From Paralvinella palmiformis (lineage: Eukaryota; Annelida; Polychaeta; Terebellida; Alvinellidae), in contig JAODUP010000222.1 of the NCBI GenBank assembly GCA_025642065.1, forward strand, positions 124,001 through 188,000: a stretch of 64,000 nt of DNA, given 5' to 3'. The notes under the pieces are model-generated. The model saw nothing but the letters and a program-made list of their open reading frames with translations. It was not told the origin of the DNA and did no database searches. How positions within the stretch are numbered: the first letter of the stretch is position 1; every line of letters begins with the position of its first letter. Positions 27,367 through 39,349 of the stretch are shown here, piece by piece. Made by a program: the position numbers and the translations under genes.

Positions 27367-27733
27367 AGTGAGCTCCGGTGGCCTAGCGGTTAAGCACCCG
27401 GCACATGGTGCCAACGGTCGCAGGTTCGAACCCCGTAAGAGGTCGAAACTTTTCCAGGGATTAATTTCTCGGCTCACTACATCGTGGGTGGCTGACCACG
27501 TTAAATGGCGCTGCCGTCTCCACTGAATTATTTAAAATAAAGGGGGACGTTAAAAACCCCCCGAGGACGTAAAACACTCTGGCAGTGACCACCCTCAGGG
27601 TATTTCGGCTCCATCTTTCCGTACTGCTCCCCTGTGAGTGGTGGGGGAGGAGGTTTCTCAACCACTCCAACATAGAGGCTGTGCTGACTAAGCGACAGCC
27701 TGGGGATTCTCCCCGAACAACAAAACCAAACCA
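27367..27733 (+). repeat. tRNA-derived SINE, family A, copy 2
   Basis: The head resembles a tRNA. It has an A box (TGGCCTAGCGGTTAAGC) and a B box (GGTTCGAACCCC), the RNA polymerase III internal promoter. A body of about 300 bases follows, ending in an A-rich tail. The same sequence recurs at 27745 on this strand and at 8561-8927 and 51826-52114 on the other strand, so it is a dispersed family. It is nearly full length. Confidence 0.88.
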
Positions 27734-27744
27734 ACTATTACCAT

Positions 27745-28090
27745 AGTGAGCTCCGGTGGCCTAGCGGTTAAGCACCCGGCACTTGGTGCCAACGGTCGCA
27801 GGTTCGAACCCCGTAAGAGGTCGAAACTTTTCCAGGAATTAATTTCTCGGCTCACTACATCGTGGGTGGCTGACCGCGTTAAATGGCGCTGCCGTCTCCA
27901 CTTAAATATTTAAAATAAAGGGGGACGTTAAAAACACCTGAGGACGTAAAACACTCTGGCAGTGACCACCCTCAGGGTATTTCGGCTCCATCTTTCCGTA
28001 CTGCTCCACTATGAGTGGTGGGGAGGGTTTCTAATCGGCAAAAGGCTTGATGTTGGAGTGGTGGATTCTCCCCCACCAAAACCCAAACAT
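27745..28090 (+). repeat. tRNA-derived SINE, family A, copy 3 (tandem with copy 2)
   Basis: Same family and orientation as the copy at 27367, with only about a dozen bases between them. The tail region is shortened and altered after about 28010. Short related flanks (actattatca, actattacca, acattaccat) occur before, between and after the pair. Confidence 0.85.
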
Positions 28091-29100
28091 TACCATAATT
28101 TAGGTGAGCAGAAATTAAATCAGGGTTCACTTATATTTTATTTAAATGAAAATATGTAATTTTTATGAATTTATGATAAAAAAATAATTAAATGGAGTTT
28201 ATCACTTACTGAAGTGTGCATATTTTACAGTGAATTATCCGATATCACGACTGTTTATGAATATTGACCTCAGAGTTATGGACTATTCACCTCAGTTGCC
28301 ATTTGCCTCTGTAAAAAGACTATTGTCCTTATTGTTAGCCCTAATAAAACGGACCATTTGCCCTTGTGTTATATACTATATATATATATATATATTTGTC
28401 CGTCTGAGATGACATGTGATCTGGATAGTTCATATCACAGAAATCACACAACTCTTGCTGTCCAGCCACGCGTGACACATGACCAACCATGGTCCAACAT
28501 ATCACCCAACATAACACCACATCTGACAAGGCCACTGCAGACTATGTCGCCGTCCTCCGTTAATTTAAGTTTGAGGTCCCAAGTATGCGCTAACAGTTTG
28601 CGTAAACGATGGTTAATAATTTTTGATCTATTGACAGTATACAAAACACCATTGGTATGAATGACGAATTATGAAAACTAAATTATTTTCTGTGTTCAAA
28701 ACGTCACCTGGACTGGAAATACTACAGGGAAAGGTTCAGATTTTTAGATAGGCTTATTGGACGGTAACACCATAAATCATGATATTTTAGGCCTAAAAAC
28801 CATCCTCGGCTTATACGGTAGATAATCTACTACTCTCAGAATACCCCCCTATCCAATGTTGAAACATACATGTATTGTAATGTTTTTAATACTTCATTAC
28901 CCAATTGACATATCACAGTGTTAAAATGTGACTTCATTTTGCCTCGGGCAGAAAGCCAGTCTGAATTTAATCTGAAGAAGTGTCACACTTTCTCATGATC
29001 ATAGTGTTATAACACATTGATACATACCTGCATGTTGGCTTAAATTATATAAAAGATTGAACCAGTACTGTGATTATTATTTTATATCCAGCCTTTAGTA

Positions 29101-29369
29101 ATGTGTAAGGGTGGAAGGCCACAGAATTCCATATGGGAACATTTTGACATGTTGCTGTTAGAAATAAGAAATATGCAAAAAATGTGATCATCAGCAAGCT
29201 AATACTGCTGCCAGAATGCAAGTCTACTACACAAAATGTTCAATGGATTCAGTTTCATCAGCATCAATTGAGCAAATATTTTCCAACTTTGGAAATTTTC
29301 ACGCTAAAGTGTGCAATCTTCTAGGCAACAGTATTCTGCTAAAGGATTCTCTGAGGCAGTGTTGAATTA
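29101..29369 (+). pseudogene. hAT transposase remnant: BED finger joined to C-terminal dimerisation block
   Basis: An ATG frame reads MCKGGRPQNSIWEHFD, the start of a BED-type zinc finger. After a frameshift, ANTAARMQVYYTKC matches the finger's histidine/cysteine end. It runs directly into SASIEQIFSNFGNFHAKVCN and LLGNSILLKDSLRQC with a stop at about 29369. The last part is the typical hAT C-terminal dimerisation motif. The large catalytic middle is absent, so this is an internally deleted, inactive hAT derivative. hAT terminal repeats were not located. Confidence 0.72.
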
Positions 29370-30197
29370 GAACTATTAACTGTTCAGATAGACAATATTC
29401 ACTTTGTGTGCAGAAGAATGATAAATGTCATTATTTTGCTATATTCTTAGTATTCAGGTACAAATTCATGTGTCAAATATTGAGTAGTGTGTTAATAAAA
29501 TTTCATGTATGTGAAAGACACTATCACATAAATGGTGTTGAATGACATCGATTAAGACTAGTAGAATTGGCTTATAGTTACCGGGTATAATCAATACTGA
29601 ATGAGTTTTATTTAATGTTTTTTACAGCATTTTACAGTTTGTTACAATATTTAACATTTTTCTACAGTTATTAACAGTTTTTTACAATGTAATGTAAGAT
29701 GCAAAAACGCATAAATTCATCCGCCGTCTCTTCTGTTTGCCCTTCCTCACCAGCAGAACAAATACAACGAGTATTTGCAACAATCATTGACCTTGACAAC
29801 CTTGCTGTCCCAATACCCTCACTCACTGTGCCATCTGCTTGACTACATCTTGAACACATGGGTACCCAGCACCATGCTGGTCTGTATTTAACCGCAGCAT
29901 CCAGGGTTGGCACCGTCGACTGAACTAAAATTCCACCGACGCAACTTGGCATTCTATCAGCTAGTCCACTTGCTCCTTCAGGAGGTAACTTTTGTTTTCT
30001 GACTAGTTGGTAATACATTGTATTTGATCTGTTTGATACTAACTTGTATTTTAGCTAACTCAGGGGTGACTAAAACCGATGGAGATGGTTTCTGAAGGCG
30101 AATATCAAATGGGGCGAAATTAACTGCAAGGCGAATGAAATCAAGGGCAAATAGTCTAGTTCCCGCAGCATCAGACGATCAGTTTATGAACAGTTAC

Positions 30198-30322
30198 AGT
30201 GATGATGATAATGATTGTTGTTTTACGGCTACTTTTGTGCACATGACTGGCAAAATGGGCCGAGTCACCTCCAAAGGTAATGACGCGAAGCCAAAGATGA
30301 AACACCCTTTAGATATAGACGA
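30198..30322 (-). repeat. SINE family B, headless fragment
   Basis: The body and tail of family B are present in reverse complement, from the gatgatgataatg tail to the atgaaacacccttta part. The tRNA-like head is absent. Confidence 0.75.
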
Positions 30323-30349
30323 ACAGTAGTTCAGCTGTCTATGAACTGC

Positions 30350-30575
30350 ATCAAATCTTCTTGAATGTTGTAGTTTTATGAATAGGACCATTTCATGTTC
30401 AAGAATCATTCATGAACTCAATACTCATTTAAATATTCATGAACAGTTCATGAACTTTTCACGAATAGGACCATTTCATGTTCAAGAACCATTCATGGAC
30501 TTTTCATGTGTTGTTCATGAATTCTTTGCATGAACTGTTCTTGCACAATTCATGAACAGTTCATGATCTTTTCAC
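30350..30575. repeat. Cluster of TTCATGAA palindromes
   Basis: Repeated gttcatgaac, ttcatgttcaagaac and attcatgaac motifs, each close to self-complementary. Confidence 0.8.
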
Positions 30576-31044
30576 CATCTCTAACGATGACCTATGTGTC
30601 TACGTGAAAAGACTTGATAGTTCCAACAAAAGTCAATAATTACTTACGACTTCTTGTCAGTTGAAAGAAGGATCAAATCTGATTCAGCTAGATCAATATT
30701 ATGATCAAATCTGATTCACCTTGATCATAAATCAGATCTGTATACAGACTGCTAATTAACATATTTTCTTTCATTAAATTGTTATTATATATGCTCATCT
30801 TTAAGACAACATTATATATTAGTTTAATTATGTTAATAAAATTATTTCTGAGGAATCAAACTTTTGTGTCCAACTGTAATTGTCCGGAATTTCTCGTATT
30901 AGTCAATTGTCCAAGTGTAATTGTCCGAAATTCTTGTATTAGTCAAGTGTCCAACTGTAATTGTCTCAAACTATAATTTACAAAGGTAAATCTTATATTA
31001 AAAACCCCATTTCATCGGCCATGTATGAGTTATTGTTATTGTTG

Positions 31045-31200
31045 TTGAGTTTATGATTTAACCTCAGCTTTGAGCACACAATGGAATATAAAATGAAGTG
31101 ACAATTTCAACATAATCCCACAAATACAGGTATGAGGTGGATTCAAACCTATAGCCTGTAGTTTTGTGCTCTAATCATTGTGTTATCCACCAGTTCCCTA
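31045..31200 (-). repeat. SINE family C copy
   Basis: Reverse complement with tail aacctcagctttgagc, the shared middle cataatcccacaaatacagg, and a B-box remnant ggattcaaacct before a degenerate A box. It closely parallels the 14937 copy. Confidence 0.6.
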
Positions 31201-31492
31201 GGTTTGATATGTAAGTTTCTGATGTAGAACATTTTATTGTCTAATAGACGTCCCATAACTTTCTTTATCATTTATATACGCTAACTACTGTCATACAGGA
31301 ACACCCTTAAAGCACCAGTGAGTGTGTTATGTCTTTATACTCAGAGGAGGCATCAATTATAAACAGACGATGACATCAAGTATCTCAGTAAGAAACTGTC
31401 ACTATCAATCAACATTAACTAACTGTCATATGATTGATGTCTCTGTTATCTAGAGATCATCACTGACATCATCAATATCAGTGATTGATTTA

Positions 31493-32005
31493 AATAATAT
31501 AATGTTCCCACTAACAGTAACCCCCAAATAATATAATGTCCCCCTGAAAGTAACTCCTAAATATATTAATGTCCCCCTGACAGTAACCCCTAAATAAATA
31601 AATGTCCCCCTGACAGTAACCCCTAAATAAATTAATGTCCCCCTGAGAGTAACCCCTAAATAATAAATGTCCCTGACAGTAACCCCTAAATAAATTAATG
31701 TCCCCCTGACAGTAACCCCTAAATAAATTAATGTCCCCCTGACAGTAACCCCTAAATAAATTAATGTCCCTCGGAGAGTAACCCCTAAATAATAAAATGT
31801 CCCTCTGACAGTAACCCCTAAATAAATTAATGTCCCCCTGACAGTAACCCCTAAATAAATTAATGTCCCCCTGACAGTAACCCCTAAATAAATTAATGTC
31901 CCCCTGAGAGTAACCCCTAAATAAATTAATGTCCCCCTGACAGTAACCCCTAAATAATAAAAGTCCCTCTGACAGTAACCCCTAAATAAATTAATGTCCC
32001 CCTAT
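31493..32005. repeat. 33-bp minisatellite, about 15 copies
   Basis: Unit ttaatgtccccctgacagta followed by acccctaaataaa. A few units have short deletions or a gagagt variant in place of gacagt. Confidence 0.95.
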
Positions 32006-32009
32006 ACAG

Positions 32010-34716
32010 TAATATGGTGATAAACGTGATGGGCTCGCGCTCGCTCCCTACACACATACACACACACACACACAATGAATGAAACATTTCCTTCTCATTG
32101 GAGTAAGTGGAACAAATATATTGCTGATATTAAGGTCAAAATGTTCTAAAATTAAATGACGATAAACACAATATTATTTATTTGTAAAATCTTTTCAAAT
32201 ATCAACATTATAGATCAGTGACTATTTAATACTCGTAATAAATCATTAAAAAATCTAGGCCAGGAAATGATTAATATGATCTAATACCTGACTTTGATTT
32301 TCTGAACTATCAAATACCATCTTCAGAACATCCGCTATCTAAACTATTGTTAACACAAGAAACACTTGTAACAATAGTAAATTGTTGGTCATTTGAGAAT
32401 TGTAAAAAAATATATTTGATCCAGACGGAGATAATTACAAATACCTGATTCTCATATAGATTAAAAGTGAGTCATCATTTGAACATTTTATGCGTTCAAG
32501 GTTGTTTTCATTATATTAATGTGATCTTTAAGTATTGAATTGTGAGACCACTTTACAATGCCTTTTAATAGTGTGGCCACATCTGAAGGGTGTTTTATCT
32601 TCAACTTCACTTGACCTATTTATCCTACACGTGCACAAAAATGGCCGTGAAACAGCAATATTTTCCTGTTACTAAAGGTACTTTATTAAATCTGCAGTAT
32701 TACTATTTTACGTGTTACATGTTGTGTGAATATTAGATAAAGACAACACATAGTTTGTGTTATATTTTGGGCAGCCAAAGGGATACTCTGTGTAGTTTTA
32801 GTTGATTGCCCGATCTAGTGTTGTCATGTTTTTCATATCACCATGACAGCTCAATTATTCTGTGCAGATCCACTCTCTGTTGTTTGGTATAAGAATTATT
32901 TCTGTGATTTGGTGGCTCAGTGGTTAGTGTAACAGACAAGATTCCTACCAACTTATTGTTTGACCTGACCAATAAGAACTCAGTACAGTGTGGACCTGTT
33001 ATAATGTAATTAGTATGCTACAATATGATTGTGCGGTACGAGATGTTTTCTGTTTTTCTTTTCTAAATAATAATGTTTTCTTCAACATTTTTCGTTACTG
33101 TAGAAAAAGAAATGACTGCCGTTGACTCTCTCTTTGTCTGTCTTTCTCTGTCACACACGCGCGCGCGCGCACGCACACACACACACACACACCGAGAGAG
33201 AGAGAGTTAGAAGACATCTAACCCTAGTCAAGGCCTGTTAGGATTAGTTTCTGTGTGTTATGTATATATCTTTAATATATTTGATGTTTTAATAAGAAAT
33301 AATAGTTTTTATGATTAACTGAATCATTCTAGACCATGATATTCATAGGCCATTGAAGAAGTGTACATGAATAGTTTGAACCTAGTCTGACACCGATAGC
33401 ACTTAATCGTTCACAAGGTGATTAATAAAAAAAAATATCAATCGGGAACTCTGCTATTTTAGACTCATGAGCCAACTGTCTAGATTTGCTTCTGAAGTAC
33501 ACCTTTCTGGCTCTCCAGCTATATTGATGAGCTTGGTAGTGTCGGTAATGTGGCACAGATATGACATAACACCTGTGCTACCATTCTTCGGGTGTGCTGT
33601 GTGTAGATGTTCTCTTTTGTTGGGGGTATTCTGTTCATCTTGATTCGGTGTTAGTAACTAACAAGGAAACTAGAGCTAACGAAGCGTGGACAGATTTAGA
33701 GTTGGCTTAGGTACGAGATGATTTTCGGGGTAACGAAACGGTTAATATAATAATCCTGGTCACCAAAGGTGGTTGTACAATATTTAGAACTGTCGTTTTT
33801 TATAGTTATACATACATATTAATTTTTAATTTGTTTCTGTATATCTTTTGGTATATTATAACAAATCTAAAACGGACGGATTTGAATCTTGATGGTGTAC
33901 TATTTTCCAACATATTGCGTCGATCTCGGAAATGGTAGTGTGCTCTGTTAGGAGACATCATTATTTTCCGATGTGGGTAGTACTTGTAATTTTTTTTAAC
34001 AAAACAACTTATGAGTAGAAGCCATTCAACTACACAACAGTTATACCCCGAAAATACGATGTACACCAATTAGAAATGTGAACATTTAATATAATTTAAC
34101 AGTGAAAAAAATGAGATTTTCTAACAGATTTAAACTTTTAAATAGATCACCTACTTCAAATATCCTTTTATCACTTGTTCCTCAAAATATCGGTTGCTAC
34201 AGTAAATATACAATGGCCAATAGGACCTTTGATGATGTCTTCAAAGTTATATGTTATTTAATATTAGATCGTCAGGATCTGACTGCTTGTGTGTTATTTA
34301 TAACACCAATTTTGAAATAAATCATACTTCCTCATAAAGGCAGTTCCGGTGTAAATGTCGATATTATTAAAGACAATAAAGATATAGATCTTTCATTACA
34401 ATGAACTAAAAACATAAATGGTCTAAGAAACGTAATGCAATTTGATTGTAAATACTAAATACATCCGGGATACGACAAACCCAAAGGTGGTACTACTTTG
34501 AACGCGCAGCCGTCTGAGAGTGAGATGAAATGATCAGCCATGGCTACTAATATTATTTGGTGAAATATTGTACAAAGCTGTGTTTCTCGGTATTAACACT
34601 CGTCCAGGTTTTATCTTTCAGGATTGACGTATTCATGAGCCAGATCATCGCTTCTTATTAAATGTTCCACGCTAAACAAATATTTGATATATTTGACTGT
34701 TTCTTTTTATTTCCAG
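32010..34716. other. Non-coding upstream of the first visible C7orf25 exon
   Basis: Holds a (CA)n tract near 32045-32074, CT/CA runs near 33127-33206 and an old SINE-B piece. I looked here for the missing N-terminal exon of the C7orf25 homologue, which must end at phase 1, and found none. Confidence 0.5.
32575..32665 (+). repeat. SINE family B, old body fragment
   Basis: Diverged match to the family B body: catctgaagggtgtttt ... cacgtgcacaaaaatggccgtgaaaca. Both head and tail are lost. Confidence 0.6.
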
Positions 34717-34884
34717 GTATTGTTGATGCTACAGAACATCTTCCTCACGTGGTACATGTCCTACAGTCGTTTGACTGTCCACATACTGAGCATCCAATCA
34801 TAGTAGATGTTGTCTGTAACTATGGTTACACATGGATTAAAGTGGTTGCTAGGAAACCAGAGGCGCTACATCGTGCGTGGGCAG
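34717..34884 (+). CDS. C7orf25: C7orf25 homologue, first visible coding exon
   Basis: The acceptor is a pyrimidine-rich stretch ending in ttccag at 34711-34716, and the donor GT is at 34885. The first two bases complete a codon begun in an upstream exon. The exon then reads 55 codons, from [15 protein letters not shown] through [19 protein letters not shown] to EALHRAWA, and ends with one base of a glycine codon. It aligns with the segment of human C7orf25 that contains LVVDVVANGGHTWVKAI. It is followed immediately by GT- and CA-rich intron sequence. Confidence 0.9.
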
Positions 34885-34936
34885 GTTTGTGTCTGGTAGT
34901 GTGTGGGTGTGTCCCTGTGTGTATGGTAAGTGTGAT

Positions 34937-34972
<36 letters not shown>

Positions 34973-36648
34973 TAAATGGGCTGTCCATGGTTCTTCAGTT
35001 AAGAATCCATTGACAATGGATATTCGTGTGTGTGTGTGTGTGTGAGTGTGTGCGATGCAATATTTTTCATCTTCATAATCCCCCCCCCCCCCCGTCATAT
35101 TAAGACGACTAACAGACTCTGCAGTGTGTACTATGCGACAACATTTATATTTGTCATGTTCTAGTTGACTTAAAACAGAATATTAAAGCTTCACAAAAGG
35201 CTCTGTTCTGATGGTAATCCCATTGAAACACGTTTTTATTAGCAAGAGATATATAGTACATGTCGGTGAGACCGAGTACTTGAGAACACAGCGTCTCACA
35301 CACACACTCTCTCTCTCTCTGTGGGGGGGGGTCCCGTCATAAATCCCCCACCTTGTTAATGGTCCCAATTTACATGAGTCGGTTAGGAAAATTAAGTGTC
35401 TTCCTTGGGAGTGGCCGCGTCGCGTAGATGTATGAGTTGTCATTGTTATGGCCAGAGTGTGGCTGTCAGTTGGCTCGAATATAAATCAGCGTTTTGGTTT
35501 CAAGTAGCGGGTCAAACAAACGTCGCAAGGTTCACGTCCAAGATAGGTGCTTAATATGGCTCAGGCACACAAAAGAGCCATGTATTATAAATGTCTGAAT
35601 GATAGCAATGTTGTGGTTGTTGTCGTTGTTGTTATTGTAGTTGCTCATAGTAGTGTTGGTGGTGGTGATATGTGCTTCAGTTATCTCAAGTCTGTAAAAC
35701 TGTTTGTTTATTATGATTTTATTCACAGGTTTATAACATCTGTTGAAACCTCGGTTGATTTTTAGCATTAATACAAGTCTCTATACAGCTTCTTCTGTTT
35801 CCTTGCACTTAAATTTGTTACTAGCGCATAACACAGACGTTAAAACTATTTATTTAAACTAAGTAGTTATATCTGTATAGTGTTTCAGCCATCAATAAAA
35901 CGCTTTGGTCTAATCACTTTTAATCCCCGGTGAACACACAAATACAAACGTGTGCGTGCGTATGTGTGTACAAGAATGTTGACATATCATATGCGATATT
36001 GTCGACTGCCTCAATCCACTAATTTACGGTTTAATCAACTTGTCCCGTTACACGCAATTAAACGTCTGCGTCCATAGTCACGTGATAGTAGGTCACGTGA
36101 TAGTAGGTAAATAAACTCGACGTGCATTAGAATGGATGTTCACTGAATAATCTTATCAATCTTGGATTACTTTCTAAACAAAGATGGTCACAACTGATAT
36201 GTCTTTATTAACAACATTCATAATAAAATGGTATACATATGCTCAGTGTAAATGTGATGTGACCAGAAACGATTTTAAATATGAGAGCAATTAGCAAGTT
36301 AATGTTAAAATAATCAAGAGTTGGATGAAGACATTAACATTTAAATGTGTTTTTTAAATCATTGTCATTATTCTATCTGACTGATATTGTATAATTAAGT
36401 TTCTTTCCATTATTTCTATTATAGTATCGGTATACAGACATATCAGTATTCTGTACCGTGAACTTTCCCCTTTCCGTCGGTGGTGTAGTTTTATGTTTTT
36501 GTCGAAGACAAAACTGTCTTCTCTTTAAGGATTTCAAGGGAATTCTTTTTTCAATAAACTAAATAAATTACATATTTTATTTGTCTTATATTCAAACTTT
36601 CGTAGCTTTTATATAACTTATATAACACAATTTAATTGATAAAATGTA

Positions 36649-36688
<40 letters not shown>

Positions 36689-39310
36689 CTAGCTAGCATG
36701 TTAAATACATTAAATGCTGTTATATTGGACACGTTATGATAGTTGTTAATTTAGCATAACGTTATCGTATCGATTTTCATTCAATACGAACTATTGACCT
36801 GGTTAATGGTCAACGGGATGTTCTTTCTATGGCAGTGACTATGTAACTGGGTAAGTGAGAATGGATGGCAATGGCTGAGTGGGGTTTTATCAAACATCAC
36901 TGGTAAAATGTTGATCAAGCATCACTTTTGTTGACCTTGTAGAAGATGGCATTGAGAATTATTTCTCTAACCTCAATAAATACCAAATAAATACTAAAAT
37001 GGTTATTGATAATTACTGTTGGTATTTAAAACAAAATTAATGTCCACAGTTGTTTTTGGTGAGGTTCTCACTAATAGTGTATGATCATGATAATGATGGA
37101 ACTGAGCACTACAGTTTATTGTTTTTAGTAAATTTTTTGCTCTCTTTGAGTTTTGAAGTTTAAAATTATTTTATTTGCAGTAAGAGCTTAAACATAATTT
37201 GATTGGTTCCTGAATTACATGAAATATTTATTGCCAATGTCCCAGTATGTTTTATTTTATTCTGCGAATTATGTTTATATAATCTGATAGCTGAAACCTT
37301 TTCTAATAATACACTCACGAATCAGTAATAAATATGCATGTTTCCAGTGGGCGCCTCTGTGGTCTAGCGGTAGCGTGTTCGACCACATATCACTACCACC
37401 CGGGTTCGAATCTCGGAGTGGGCATATCTGAAAAAGCTGTTTCGTCTTTGATTTCACCTCATTACCTTTGGAGGTCGCTCGGCCCATTTAGCCTACAATG
37501 TGCACAAAGGTGACCGTAAAACATCAATCAGTCATCATCATCATGCATGTTTCCAGTGACTGTTCAATGTGTCTTATAGCAGGATGTTTTTTTAATGGGG
37601 AGCGTCATTTTCACATCAAATGATAATACCTGTTGAAACTATTAAAATCTAATATTGTGTCTAATATAAATGATCAATATGTATATGGTATCACACACAA
37701 ACATTCTCTCATGTGCACACACAAACATTCGTGTACACACACACACACACACATGGCGAGTACCAAGTTATATAAAGAATGTGTGGTTTTGAGGAAAGGT
37801 TTCCTTCTCCAGAAACTACATGCATGTGTGTGCACTGTCATGGTGTCCTCACCTGAATGCTTTATAAATAAGTCTCTCTCTCTCTCTCTCTCTGTGCGTG
37901 TGTGGGTGTGATTGGGCGTTTTTTAATTTGATAACAATTATACTATATGATATATTACAATAGGCTGTAATCAGTTTGGTGAGAAGTCTCTAACGGAACA
38001 AGCCAGTTTGTACCAAGCATGTGCTGCCCTCTATACCATATCATTCCGAGTTCCGGATGTGCTGTTTATTTTCATCAATGGCGTACCATCAGTTGTAGCC
38101 ACTGAATTAGGACATTTGGGAGTGCTGGTGTTTGGTGAACGCCTGTCAGAGAATATAATGATGATATCAACCGGACATGATGATGATGATGATGATGATG
38201 ATAGTAGTGTTGGTGATAAAGATATTAGAAGTAGCAGTAGTCAGTCAGGTGTGGCAGAGATTGATACCAGAATCTCGCCGTCGGCATATGACGACCTGTC
38301 CAGACATGTGATGATGAATGTGTCATCCGATGAATGTCACATCTCCAAATCCGTCCCCAGTTCCATCTCATACAAAGGACTCAATCTGTTTGGTATTGAC
38401 CTGCTGTTTGAAGACGTCCCACACATCAGACGCGTTAATCTCGACATTACTACGCTGATAGCATTCGTCTCCAATCTGTGTCATGGCGGATCTGATTATG
38501 TCTTCAAAGAGCCCGTATTGACACAACAAGCAGAATGGGAGAGAACGTCGCCTCTTCTACCGAAACTAGAAACCTTCATCAAAGGTAAGTAAAAATCGTC
38601 GGCATCTTCAGGTAACTGAGTGGTGGTAGTCATTATGTGGGGAAGGTCATGTCTCAAATCTTGACAATGACTCTATAGGTGGAGGTTTGGGAAGGTTTTT
38701 GTCAACTCAAACAGCAATCGATGTTTCTCGACAAGTTTACTGTCTAATCAAAATTGTAGATTATTTGGTATTAATAATCGTAGTACAGCATTCCATGATC
38801 ATCCATAGATGGATCACCTTCATTTGATATACTGATGGAAGTAAAACACCCGATAACCTGTCATAATTATCAATAGTATTAATATTATTGCTATAAGTTT
38901 GTTATCAGTTACAATGATTAAGGTATATTATGTTTTATAAATAGTAAGAATGGCTTAAATATTTGCTGATATTTTATTAAAGAAAAGAAAGGTTCTATGC
39001 AAAAATTGTATCAACCAAAATATTGTTTTCCTATTTGAAGCTAGACAACTATTTGATTTACATAATATTAGTGAATAATAATTTAATATTTGGAAAATAC
39101 ATTGAAAATCAAAGGATTGTGTTTCTTGTCGGTGGATATACTCCATCTTGAAAGTTCACAATAATCAATCACGATAGGGAAAAGCTTTGATTTATGCCTG
39201 CTTCAACCAAAACACGTAAAGACTTTAATCTTCATTTATGATGAGTAGTAATTGGGGGATGAATTGGTCATATGTATGTGTGTATTTATGTATGTATGTA
39301 TGTATGTATG

Positions 39311-39349
<39 letters not shown>

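Noticed and set aside
29671..30018. 115-codon minus-strand frame with several cysteines
   Set aside because: The cysteine spacing does not fit a known finger and no splice sites fit. Left unassigned.
31493..32005. Telomere-like repeats (taacccct is present in each unit)
   Set aside because: The phrase is embedded in a 33-bp unit and is not a run of short telomere repeats.
37350..37423. Functional tRNA gene
   Set aside because: A and B boxes are present, but the sequence does not fold into a full cloverleaf with a paired acceptor end, and it continues into a SINE body with target duplications.
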